A DNA stretch of 30,229 nt, from assembly GCA_023418255.1 (NCBI GenBank), contig JAEZZZ010000144.1:1-30229 (forward strand), given 5' to 3'. Below the pieces are notes generated by a model. It did no database searches and was not told where the DNA came from. It saw nothing but the letters and a program-made list of their open reading frames with translations. The DNA is from Bacteroidota bacterium (GTDB taxonomy: Bacteria; Bacteroidota; Bacteroidia; Bacteroidales; Dysgonomonadaceae). How positions within the stretch are numbered: position 1 is the stretch's first letter; each line of letters starts with the position of its first letter. Of the stretch, positions 1 through 6,730 are shown in pieces. A program made the translations under genes and the position numbers.

Positions 1-143
1 TACCCACGGAGCGTGGGAAAGTCAAGCCTGTGGACTGCCCTCTTGTGGATGACCGACCTTGTGTCCTAAAAAGCAATGGCAGTAAGAAGCAGGAAAAGAG
101 AAGAGATATTTGTATCTCCGAAGCCGCTAAATTTTTAGTTTAG
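1..143 (+). CDS. tnpB: TnpB-like RNA-guided nuclease, C-terminal tail only (5' end outside window)
   Basis: An open frame enters from the left edge (first full codon at 3) and stops with TAG at 141-143, giving 46 residues. The tail is basic, reads KPVDCPLVDDRP and then LKSNGSKKQEKRR, and resembles the variable C-terminal tail of IS200/IS605-type OrfB/TnpB proteins, which commonly ends in an 'LKSSGS-KQE'-like segment. The zinc-finger and RuvC-like parts would lie left of the window, so neither completeness nor catalytic residues can be judged. The stop codon falls inside a hairpin (124-146) that looks like the right end of the element, which is typical because tnpB 3' ends overlap the right end and the omega-RNA. 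The call rests on a short tail plus this context. Another element-encoded protein is possible. Confidence 0.6.
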   Translation, partial: PTERGKVKPVDCPLVDDRPCVLKSNGSKKQEKRRDICISEAAKFLV

Positions 144-146
144 CGG
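124..146. repeat. Right-end hairpin of the IS200/IS605-type element
   Basis: Perfect 8-bp inverted repeat CCGCTAAA / TTTAGCGG with a 7-nt AT-rich loop. It contains the stop codons of both the tnpB-like frame (141-143, + strand) and the truncated lipoprotein (135-137, - strand). Confidence 0.7.
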
Positions 147-545
147 TAGTTCACAATCGACCCTCTTTACACCCACGAGAATCTGTTCGAGCAAGGCATC
201 AAACGACTGCATAGGTACACGAATAACCAGATAGTTTTGATAATTTTCACCTCGTTCGTTTGCCTCATCCATTTCGATATAAGCATTTGTTTGCTTCACG
301 GCTGCAAGAATATGAGTCCGCGTTTTTTCTAAATCGTTCGTCTGAAAACGCACCGTGCCTTGTTTGATTTGCTTGCGTTCATGGACTTTGGTATCCGAAA
401 TATCCGAATTTTCAACAGCTTTGTCAACAAAACTACTGTTTTCTTCTGATTTCAGTGCATCGTGAGCAGTAATTGTATCCGCGGATTTGTCTTGATTGCA
501 CGCGAATGAAATAAGGAGCAACAACAAGAGTATATATTTTTTCAT
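135..545 (-). pseudogene. DUF4349 lipoprotein, C-terminally truncated by the IS insertion
   Basis: The 136-residue product starts with a lipoprotein signal (MKK, a run of leucines, then SFAC with the lipid-attachment Cys at residue 16). A linker follows, then the first part of a DUF4349 domain (about residues 63-130): the extended strand GTVRFQTNDLEKTR, the conserved YLVIRVP, and GVKRVD. Family members are usually about 250-300 residues and continue with a coiled coil and a C-terminal transmembrane helix. Here the frame runs into the right end of the IS element just after VKRVD, adds about six foreign residues and stops in the hairpin. It still has its promoter, so a short lipoprotein could be made, but it would lack the coiled coil and membrane helix. 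The function of DUF4349 is not established. Confidence 0.75.
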
Positions 546-589
546 AGCAGCAGTACTTTTACATTCAATAATATAGCAATTCTATAATA

Positions 590-619
590 CAAAGATAGAC
601 GATGTTTTGATAATGCAAG
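590..619 (-). promoter_or_regulatory. Bacteroidota-type promoter of the DUF4349 lipoprotein
   Basis: The minus strand reads TATCTTTG at 597-590, an exact TANNTTTG -7 element, with CTTG (619-616) 18 nt upstream as a fair -33 box. It lies about 45 nt before the lipoprotein start codon at 545. Confidence 0.55.
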
Positions 620-718
620 CGATAGTAAGTTGAAAAATACTTCAAATTATCATTATTGATGAGTTAGACATTCTCGAATGCCTATATTTATCGGCAGTGG
701 TTTTTCCAAGTGGAAGAA

Positions 719-952
719 GCTTTAATTACTCCGAATTTACCGATCACTGATGCGGTTGCCTCCCTATAAAAAGTTTGTACACTTTCCATTACTTTTGATA
801 ACGGCACCGAGTTTTCGACACGTCAAACAGCAAGTAAAAACCTTGAGTGTGATATTCATTTCACTCACCCCTCTTGTTTTTTCCAAAAACAAGAGGGGAA
901 TACGAACGGATTAATCGGACAATGTTATCCCAAGCACGAAACAGCTGATTAG
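719..952 (+). pseudogene. IS30-family transposase remnant
   Basis: One + frame reads LPITDAVASL, a stop (TAA), then SITFDNGTEFSTRQ, DIHFTHP, and finally NTNGLIGQCYPK before TAG at 950-952. This follows the C-terminal half of IS30-type transposases, where VTDA..SLL, TFDNGTEF (second catalytic Asp), THPYSSWERG and NENTNGL-RQYFPK (catalytic Glu) occur in this order and spacing. The N-terminal HTH part is missing, there is an in-frame stop, the SSWERGTNE stretch is replaced by unrelated residues (SCFFQKQEG), and the Glu of NENTNGL is lost. It is a dead fragment. I could not place the element ends. Confidence 0.7.
868..898. repeat. Perfect 14-bp palindromic hairpin inside the IS30 remnant
   Basis: CCCCTCTTGTTTTT (868-881) and AAAAACAAGAGGGG (885-898) are perfect inverted repeats separated by three bases (TCC). 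The hairpin sits exactly where the conserved SSWERGTNE codons of an IS30 transposase should be. It has no T-tract after it on either strand and does not follow a live gene. Confidence 0.85.
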
Positions 953-1110
953 GATAATGCACAGAATAGAACATGAATATAGTATAGAATAAGCATAAAA
1001 TCAGGGAAATATATTGGTTTTGAAAAATCTTTGGAATATTTATTAAATTTGTAAACGGTAAAGTTGTATTTGTGAGTTGAATTCACCTTTGTAAAATAAA
1101 ATGCACTACA
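953..1110. other. AT-rich gap between IS30 remnant and rpmH promoter
   Basis: Very AT-rich sequence in which I see no supportable gene or structured RNA. Minus-strand open frames here have low-complexity, unfamiliar translations. Confidence 0.5.
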
Positions 1111-1142
1111 ATTGGTAATTTCAATTTTTTTATATAATTTTG
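1111..1142 (+). promoter_or_regulatory. rpmH promoter
   Basis: ATTG (1111-1114) and TAATTTTG (1135-1142) are separated by 20 nt, a good match to the Bacteroidota TTTG / TANNTTTG promoter. The rpmH start codon is 41 nt further on. Confidence 0.6.
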
Positions 1143-1183
1143 CAGCCCAATTGAGGATAGAAAACAAATAAAACTATATAACA

Positions 1184-1327
1184 ATGAAAAGAACATTTCA
1201 ACCTTCGAATAAGAAAAGAAAGAACAAACATGGTTTTCGTTCTAGGATGGCAACAAAAAACGGGCGCAAAGTTCTTGCTTCTCGCAGAGCAAAAGGAAGA
1301 GCGAAACTTTCTGTTTCCGATGAGTAG
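1184..1327 (+). CDS. rpmH: 50S ribosomal protein L34
   Basis: A 47-codon gene beginning MKRTFQPSNKKRK and continuing HGFRSRMATKNGRKVL and ASRRAKGRAKLSV. These are the invariant features of bacterial L34: KRTFQPS start, RKR-rich middle, HGFR-RM and the R-RRAKGR tail. The usual L34 length is 44-52 residues. The protein binds 23S rRNA in the large subunit. It has its own promoter and a hairpin-plus-T-tract terminator, so it is probably a single-gene unit. rnpA and other usual bacterial rpmH neighbours are absent here, which is common in Bacteroidota. Confidence 0.97.
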   Translation: MKRTFQPSNKKRKNKHGFRSRMATKNGRKVLASRRAKGRAKLSVSDE

Positions 1328-1348
1328 GAACATGTGATTGTAGGAATT

Positions 1349-1387
1349 AAAAAAGGCAGGGATAGATTTCTTATTCCTGTTTTTTTG
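1349..1387 (+). terminator. Terminator after rpmH
   Basis: The A-tract plus GGCAGGGAT (about 1349-1363) pairs imperfectly with ATTCCTG plus T7 (1373-1386), giving a hairpin followed by a long T-run 22 nt after the rpmH stop. The flanking A and T runs would let it work in both directions. Confidence 0.6.
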
Positions 1388-1449
1388 TTTTACACACTGC
1401 TTTTTGTTTTTTCTTTTCAGATAATATGCGATAGCATCTATATTTTTTA

Positions 1450-1457
1450 TATTTTTG
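1450..1457 (+). promoter_or_regulatory. Possible -7 element before the PASTA-rluD-ddl operon
   Basis: TATTTTTG matches TANNTTTG 37 nt before the first ATG of the PASTA gene. I see no convincing -33 box at the right distance, so this is tentative. Confidence 0.35.
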
Positions 1458-1494
1458 TGTTGGATAATATAACAATGTATTGGTAATATAGACA

Positions 1495-2175
1495 ATGCGA
1501 ATGATTAAAAACAAAAAGTCAATAATGCGCAATAAAATACTTAAACACCTGATAATGATTGTTGTCTCCGGATTTCTGGTGATAATATTGACCCTGTTTC
1601 TTTTAAATGTATATACGCGCCACGGGCAAAATGTGATTGTCCCCACTTTGCATGGATTGCAGGTGGATGAGGCAAAAACCATCTTGGAGTCGAAGGGTTT
1701 GCATGTAGAAGTAATCGATTCAATTTATAAGAAAGAAGCTGTTCCCGGAGCCATTATAGATCAGACACCAAAGCCCGACAATAAGGTGAAAGAAGGCAGA
1801 GCCATTTATGTTACCATCCATTCAAAAAAGCCCCAAGAGATAACCGTCCCCGCATTGGTAGACTATTCCAGCAGGCAAGCTATTGCCTTGTTAACATCCA
1901 TCGGTTTCAACGATTTGGAAGTCGAAGAAGTGCCGTCACAATATGCCGGATTGGTAATTGCAGTTGAATATAGAGGCAAAACATTGGTTGCCAACGATAA
2001 AGTTCCCGTTGGTGCCCCGCTTAAATTGATGGTGGGAAGTGGTGTACTGACCGATTCATTGAGTGTGGACAGAGAATATATTGTTTCGCCGGGAAATGAT
2101 GCGCCTCAATCTACAGAAACTGCACCCAAAAAAGTTATCAAAGAAGCAACAAAATTAGACGAATCCTTTTTTTAA
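1495..2175 (+). CDS. PASTA-domain membrane protein
   Basis: The product has 226 residues. A basic N-terminus (several candidate Met starts at residues 1, 3 and 11) is followed by one transmembrane helix (about residues 20-40, IVVSGFLVIILTLFLL), so the rest should face the periplasm. Two PASTA domains follow: about 48-110, beginning VPTLHGLQVDEAKTIL and containing GAIIDQTP, and about 116-185, beginning VPALVDYSSRQAIALL. The tail is charged. PASTA domains bind muropeptides or peptidoglycan in kinases and PBPs, but no kinase or transpeptidase domain is present. The gene ends 6 nt before rluD, and this pair is conserved in Bacteroidales. The role is unknown; periplasmic cell-wall sensing or scaffolding is a guess from the domain and from ddl nearby. 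Confidence 0.85.
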   Translation: MRMIKNKKSIMRNKILKHLIMIVVSGFLVIILTLFLLNVYTRHGQNVIVPTLHGLQVDEAKTILESKGLHVEVIDSIYKKEAVPGAIIDQTPKPDNKVKEGRAIYVTIHSKKPQEITVPALVDYSSRQAIALLTSIGFNDLEVEEVPSQYAGLVIAVEYRGKTLVANDKVPVGAPLKLMVGSGVLTDSLSVDREYIVSPGNDAPQSTETAPKKVIKEATKLDESFF

Positions 2176-2181
2176 GTTGAT

Positions 2182-3288
2182 GTGGTAGATAAAGATGCCG
2201 ATTACATAAACCAATTTGGCGAAGAGGATGAGGAGGAGATCTATTCTTCTGAAAATACTCCAAAATTTGAGCATTATCGCTTTATCGCAGATAAAGGACA
2301 AGGATTGCTACGCATTGATAAGTTCTTGTCTGACCGCATTGAAGGCATTTCTCGAAACCGCATTCAACAAGCCGCTGAGGCCGGCTGCATTTTAGTAAAC
2401 GACTCGCCCGTAAAGTCAAATTATAGAGTCAAGCCGTGCGATGTAATCTCGATTGTGATGGATTATCCTCGGCGTGAACTTGAAATTGTTCCCGAAAATA
2501 TTCCACTTGACATCGTTTACGAAGATGATGTTTTGATGGTGATAAATAAGCCACCGGGCATGGTGGTGCATCCGGGACACGGTAATTATACAGGAACACT
2601 TGTCAATGCCGTCGCATATTATTTGAAATATGATGAGAAACAAATCACAAACATGGATGACCCTCGATTAGGATTGGTTCATCGGATTGATAAAGACACA
2701 TCCGGACTACTGCTCATCGCTAAAACACCAGAAGCCAAAACGCACCTTTCCATGCAGTTTTACAATAAAACAACTAAACGTCAATATATTGCACTGGTCT
2801 GGGGAGATGTTGAGCAAGGAGAAGGGCGCATCGAAGGGAATATTGGACGCGATCCGAACGACAGAATGCTGATGCGTGTTTTTCCCGAAGGTGATAGAGG
2901 AAAGCACGCCGTCACACACTATCGAGTTTTAGAACGTTTTGGTTATGTTACACTTGTGCAGTGTCAATTAGAAACAGGTCGCACGCATCAGATACGCGTT
3001 CACATGAAGCATATCGGACACACCCTGTTCAACGATATTCGTTACGGCGGAAATGATATTTTGCGAGGTACGCGCTATGCTAAATATAAACAATTTGTAT
3101 ACAACTGTTTCGTTGCCTGCCCCCGTCAATGCTTACATGCAAAAACATTAGGCTTCATACATCCAACGACCAACGAAGCGATGTTTTTTGAATCCGATTT
3201 GCCAAACGATATTGAAGAGGTGTTGAAAAAATGGCGACTCTACACGACGGTACGAAAAATAAAGAATCAGAGGCGAGGACTTTCTTAA
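2182..3288 (+). CDS. rluD: Ribosomal large subunit pseudouridine synthase RluD
   Basis: RluA-family enzyme that makes pseudouridines in 23S rRNA. An acidic N-terminal extension (1-30) is followed by an S4 RNA-binding domain (about 43-100; LLRIDKFLSDRI, ILVND) and the catalytic domain with INKPPGMVVHPG (121-132), HRIDKDTSGLL (167-177; catalytic Asp170), and GRTHQIRVHM. The 368-residue length fits Bacteroidota RluD. The start appears to be GTG at 2182. An ATG two bases earlier (2180) is out of frame and hits TAG two codons later. The conserved acidic lead-in and S4 domain need the GTG, as no in-frame ATG occurs until after the S4 domain. Probably co-transcribed with the PASTA gene and ddl. Confidence 0.93.
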   Translation: MVDKDADYINQFGEEDEEEIYSSENTPKFEHYRFIADKGQGLLRIDKFLSDRIEGISRNRIQQAAEAGCILVNDSPVKSNYRVKPCDVISIVMDYPRRELEIVPENIPLDIVYEDDVLMVINKPPGMVVHPGHGNYTGTLVNAVAYYLKYDEKQITNMDDPRLGLVHRIDKDTSGLLLIAKTPEAKTHLSMQFYNKTTKRQYIALVWGDVEQGEGRIEGNIGRDPNDRMLMRVFPEGDRGKHAVTHYRVLERFGYVTLVQCQLETGRTHQIRVHMKHIGHTLFNDIRYGGNDILRGTRYAKYKQFVYNCFVACPRQCLHAKTLGFIHPTTNEAMFFESDLPNDIEEVLKKWRLYTTVRKIKNQRRGLS

Positions 3289-3320
3289 TATACGCATCCT
3301 TATAAACAAACAGAACAAAA

Positions 3321-4307
3321 ATGAAAAAAAACATCGCGATCGTATGGGGAGGATATTCTTCCGAAATAATTGTTTCGGAAAAGAGTGCTCAAGGAATTTT
3401 TTCTTTCATGGATAAAGAAAAATACAATCTCTTTAAAGTGAAGATTATAAAAGAGAGTTGGACGGTGGAATATCAAGAAAAAGAGTGTTTGATTGATAAA
3501 AATGACTTCAGCTTTATTCCCGAAAAGGGGAGACGTATAAAGTTTGATTTTGCCTATATAACCATTCATGGCACACCCGGAGAAAATGGGCTGTTGCAAG
3601 GATATCTCGATATGCTTCGCATCTCTTATTCAACGGGTGGAGTGCTTTCTACAGCACTTAGTTTTAATAAATTTACCTGTAACAACTTCCTGAAAAGTTT
3701 TGGAATAAACGTAGCAGATTCACTGATACTACGCGAAGGAGAAACGTTTGATGTTCATAAGGTTATAGAAAACATCGGGCTTCCGCTTTTTGTGAAACCC
3801 AATGTAGGCGGTTCTAGTTTTGGAACAACTAAAGTAAAAGAGGCAACAAGGTTGGATGCTGCTATTCAAGCGGCTTTTGATGAAGCCCCCGAAGTGATGA
3901 TTGAGCGTTTTATTGCAGGAACTGAAGTCACTTGTGGCTGCATGTTTGCAAATGATAAACTGACCGTATTCCCCCTTACCGAGGTGGTTACACACAACGA
4001 TTTTTTTGACTACGATGCCAAATATAATGGAGAGGTTGAAGAGATTACGCCTGCACGTATTTCGGAATCGTTAGAGCGAGAAATAAAACAAATCACACGT
4101 CGTATTTATCATTTAATCAACGCGGCCGGTATCATTCGTGCCGATTATATCATATCCAACAACAAGCCGATTCTTTTGGAAGTAAATACCACGCCGGGAA
4201 TGACACCCACCAGTTTTATTCCACAGCAAGTTGCTGCGGCCGGATTATCCATGAGTGACGTCCTTTCAAATATTATCGAGTCAGAATATAACCATTTAAA
4301 TAAATAA
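3321..4307 (+). CDS. ddl: D-alanine--D-alanine ligase
   Basis: ATP-grasp ligase that joins two D-Ala molecules for peptidoglycan precursor synthesis in the cytoplasm. The 328-residue length is normal for DdlB types. N-terminal substrate motif WGGYSSE (9-15), HGTPGENG (83-90), the ATP-grasp lysine and loop KPNVGGSSFG (159-168), the ERFIAGTEVT strand (195-204), and the C-terminal metal and D-Ala-binding EVNTTPGMT (287-295) are all present. The gene starts 32 nt after rluD and ends 17 nt before the acyltransferase, so an operon is likely. The N-terminal motif reads YSSEIIVS where many homologues have HS-EVSV; Glu15 is kept. Confidence 0.95.
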   Translation: MKKNIAIVWGGYSSEIIVSEKSAQGIFSFMDKEKYNLFKVKIIKESWTVEYQEKECLIDKNDFSFIPEKGRRIKFDFAYITIHGTPGENGLLQGYLDMLRISYSTGGVLSTALSFNKFTCNNFLKSFGINVADSLILREGETFDVHKVIENIGLPLFVKPNVGGSSFGTTKVKEATRLDAAIQAAFDEAPEVMIERFIAGTEVTCGCMFANDKLTVFPLTEVVTHNDFFDYDAKYNGEVEEITPARISESLEREIKQITRRIYHLINAAGIIRADYIISNNKPILLEVNTTPGMTPTSFIPQQVAAAGLSMSDVLSNIIESEYNHLNK

Positions 4308-4324
4308 CTTGTAAGTTTATCGCA

Positions 4325-5491
4325 ATGACACCATCAGATATTGAAAAGTTTGCAGACATTCGCCCAATTCGCGATCATGAAATAGAGAATGTCGTGAGCA
4401 GAATAGTTGTCAACCCCTATTTCAAGAAAACTGTTGCGCCCTACATTCTTCCTGAAACGTGGAATAATTTTTCTGACAAAATGCTTAGTTGTAAGACAAT
4501 AAAAGAGTTTCAAGATGAGGTGTCGTTTCCTATCCTGACCAAGCTTTTTGAAAAAACACACACGAAAATAAGCAGTTCCAATTGGGATAATGTGCCAAGA
4601 GACAGGCAATATGTTTTTATTTCAAATCATCGAGATATTGTTTTAGACGCGGCTATCCTAAACTATTTGATGCTATCTGACAGAAGAGATACGGTGGAGA
4701 TTGCTATTGGCGATAATTTGCTCATCGTGCCCTGGGTATCCGATTTGTCACGAGTCAATAAGAGTTTTATTGTGAAGCGCAGTGTTTCGATGAAACAACT
4801 GCTTTTGGAGTCGAAAAAGTTGTCGGAATATATTCATGACACGATTGTCAATCGGCAACAGTCGATATGGATTGCGCAACGTGAGGGGCGTGCTAAGGAC
4901 TCTGATGATCGCACTCAAAGCAGCGTTCTGAAAATGCTGTCTCTTTATAACAAATCGAATCCGCTTGCGGCATTTAAGGAGTTGAATATTATTCCATTAT
5001 CTCTTTCCTATGAGTATGACCCTTGTGATTTCCTCAAAGCCAAAGAATTTCAGATGAAGCGTGACAACCCAACATTTAAAAAAACTTTTTTTGACGATCT
5101 TGAAAATATGCAAACAGGCATTGTGGGTTACAAAGGACAGGTACATGTTCAATTTGGGAATCCTATTGTAAAGGAACTAAGCAGGTTAAGTGATTCGACA
5201 GATAAGAGCCGCCTGATACTTCAAGTAGCATCGCTTATTGATAAAGAAATTCACAAAAATTATTTCTTCTTCAAGCACAACTATGTCGCTTACGACTTGA
5301 TGACGGGATCGGGTCGCTTTGAGGCTAAATATATCAAAGAGGATAAAGATACATTCGAAGCTTATATCTCAAAACAGGTTGATAAAATTGATTTAGAGAA
5401 CAAGGATGACGCTTTTTTGAGAGAAAAAATCATTCAGATGTATGGCAATGTCGTGAAAAATTATTTGTTGGCTGTTGGCGATCAGGCGTGA
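4325..5491 (+). CDS. PlsC-like 1-acyl-glycerol-3-phosphate acyltransferase family protein
   Basis: The product has 388 residues. The acyltransferase block begins with FISNHRDIVLD (98-108), the counterpart of the HX4D motif. Further on are FIVKRSVSMK, and QREGRAKDSDDRTQ, which matches the E-G-R motif that binds the acceptor phosphate. There is no signal peptide or clear transmembrane helix, so it is probably peripheral. The family is found beside ddl in Bacteroidales and is annotated as lysophosphatidate or glycerol acyltransferase, but the real substrate is unproven (phospholipid, ornithine or glycine lipids are options). Oddity: H102 to D108 is one residue longer than HX4D, though an alternative Asp104 lies two residues after the His. 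It converges on the next gene with 20 nt between stops. Confidence 0.75.
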   Translation: MTPSDIEKFADIRPIRDHEIENVVSRIVVNPYFKKTVAPYILPETWNNFSDKMLSCKTIKEFQDEVSFPILTKLFEKTHTKISSSNWDNVPRDRQYVFISNHRDIVLDAAILNYLMLSDRRDTVEIAIGDNLLIVPWVSDLSRVNKSFIVKRSVSMKQLLLESKKLSEYIHDTIVNRQQSIWIAQREGRAKDSDDRTQSSVLKMLSLYNKSNPLAAFKELNIIPLSLSYEYDPCDFLKAKEFQMKRDNPTFKKTFFDDLENMQTGIVGYKGQVHVQFGNPIVKELSRLSDSTDKSRLILQVASLIDKEIHKNYFFFKHNYVAYDLMTGSGRFEAKYIKEDKDTFEAYISKQVDKIDLENKDDAFLREKIIQMYGNVVKNYLLAVGDQA

Positions 5492-5511
5492 CGAAAATAG
5501 GACAGAGCACT

Positions 5512-6588
5512 CTAATGTTTTTTCTTCTTTTGATTTAATATCTCAATCTGTTGCTGTATGGACTCTTCGTGTATAGCTTCAAAAATCTTCGTTATAAAAT
5601 CCGAAGATATTTTCATCGGTTCTGCATACGACGTTCTGTCTTTCATGATATAATCATAACGTTCTGTCTGCAACACAGGCATGTTGTGTTGTTGTTTATA
5701 GCTGCCGATTTCGCGTGAAACACGCATTCGTTTTGAAAGAAGATCCAACAACATTTGGTCGATTTCGTCAATCTCTTGTCGCAGAAGCGATAGTGTTTCG
5801 GTGGCTTGTTTTGCCATTCGAATATGCAGGTTATTCAACAATTTGCTCAATTGAAACGGCGTTATTTGTTGCTTTTTATCACTCAGAGCTTCGTCAGGTT
5901 TATAATGCGATTCAATAATCAGACCATCGAAATTTAAGTCCATGGCATGTTGAGCTATTTCGGCAAGCAATTTTCTATTCCCTGCAATATGACTTGGGTC
6001 GCAAATGATAGGGAGATGTTGAAAACGTCGTTTTAACTCAATCGGTACGTACCAAAGCGGTACATTTCGATACAGATTTTCGCCATACATATGAAATCCA
6101 CGATGAATAGCCCCAATTCTTTTTATTCCCGCATTGTATATCCGTTCAATGGCACCAATCCACAAATCGATATCGGGACTCATCGGATTTTTTATCAGCA
6201 CCATTGCATCGATACCTTTTAGCGTGTCTGCAATTTCTTGTACAGCAAAGGGATTAGCTGTTGTTCGCGCACCAATCCATAAAATGTCAATGTCATGTTT
6301 GAGAGATTCATGGATATGACTTTTGTTGGCTACTTCAACGGCAATTTGCATTCCCGTCTCTTTTTTTACACGCTGTAACCATTTTAGCGCAGGTGTGCCC
6401 ATGCCTTCGAAGCTGCCCGGTTTTGTACGTGGTTTCCACACCCCGGCACGAAAAATGGGAATTCCTATGTCGGCGAGAAGTCGTGCTGTTTCTAGCACCT
6501 GTTGTTCGCTTTCGGCACTACAAGGGCCTGCTATGATCAGCGGTTTTGTGGTGTCAGAATAATGCGGTTGTATTGCTTCAAAAGTCAA
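5512..6588 (-). CDS. aroA: Bifunctional DAHP synthase / chorismate mutase
   Basis: Fusion enzyme of the shikimate pathway. Residues about 10-255 form a KDO8P/DAHP synthase-type barrel (LIIAGPCSAES 17-27, KPRTKPGSFEGMG 52-64, KNPMSPDIDLW 133-143, CDPSHIAGNR 196-205) that condenses PEP and erythrose-4-phosphate. Residues about 264-345 form an AroQ-type chorismate mutase (LLRQEIDEIDQMLLDLLSKR, then REIGSYKQ), which leads to prephenate. The order barrel then mutase is the usual Bacteroidota arrangement, in which the mutase may act in feedback control of the synthase. The gene symbol follows Gram-positive/Bacteroidota practice and is not the EPSP synthase. I see no clear promoter in the 142-nt gap upstream. 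Confidence 0.93.
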   Translation of the reverse strand: MTFEAIQPHYSDTTKPLIIAGPCSAESEQQVLETARLLADIGIPIFRAGVWKPRTKPGSFEGMGTPALKWLQRVKKETGMQIAVEVANKSHIHESLKHDIDILWIGARTTANPFAVQEIADTLKGIDAMVLIKNPMSPDIDLWIGAIERIYNAGIKRIGAIHRGFHMYGENLYRNVPLWYVPIELKRRFQHLPIICDPSHIAGNRKLLAEIAQHAMDLNFDGLIIESHYKPDEALSDKKQQITPFQLSKLLNNLHIRMAKQATETLSLLRQEIDEIDQMLLDLLSKRMRVSREIGSYKQQHNMPVLQTERYDYIMKDRTSYAEPMKISSDFITKIFEAIHEESIQQQIEILNQKKKKH

Positions 6589-6730
6589 TTTTTTCGATGA
6601 TTTGTTGTTTTTTAAGAACGCACGTCAGGTCTATATACAAATTTGTTTGGTTGTATATGATTTGCATACCTATTGCAAATTGCTTCGCCGACAGGAAATA
6701 AATTTTTATTTTAAAAAATAGATTTTTCTT

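Larger units (their letters stand above)
1..154 (+). mobile_element. Right end of an IS200/IS605-type element
   Basis: The tnpB-like tail is followed by a perfect 8-bp hairpin (CCGCTAAA 124-131, TTTAGCGG 139-146, 7-nt loop) and then TAGTTCAC (147-154). Elements of this group have subterminal hairpins instead of terminal inverted repeats and make no target duplication. The right boundary is placed at 154/155 because homology of the opposite-strand lipoprotein to DUF4349 runs through the codons at 156-161. Base 155 would then be the first base of the next codon, usually Tyr in this family. The left end is outside the window. Confidence 0.55.
1..170 (+). ncRNA. Putative omega-RNA (reRNA) 3' part with guide
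   Basis: In TnpB systems the guide RNA is transcribed in the tnpB direction from the 3' part of the gene through the right-end hairpin, and the first roughly 16 nt of flanking DNA act as guide. By that rule the scaffold here ends at about 154 and the guide would be AATCGACCCTCTTTAC (155-170), which lies in the interrupted lipoprotein gene. The 5' end of the RNA cannot be placed. The feature is inferred from family architecture, not from a recognised covariance model. Confidence 0.4.

Noticed and set aside
868..898. Strong hairpin as an intrinsic terminator
   Set aside because: It follows no live gene, has no T-tract after it on either strand, and sits inside codons of a dead transposase.
1..1100. 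A complete mobile or defence island at the left edge
   Set aside because: Only one element end and a dead transposase fragment are visible; no integrase, toxin-antitoxin pair or defence gene can be supported inside the window.
949..1495. Minus-strand open frames around rpmH as genes
   Set aside because: Low-complexity AT-driven translations that overlap rpmH, its promoter and its terminator, with no family resemblance.
6589..6730. Repeated ATACAAATTTG / TTGCAAAT-like words as an operator before the aroA-type gene
   Set aside because: The words are short, imperfect and AT-rich, and I could not find a promoter to anchor them.
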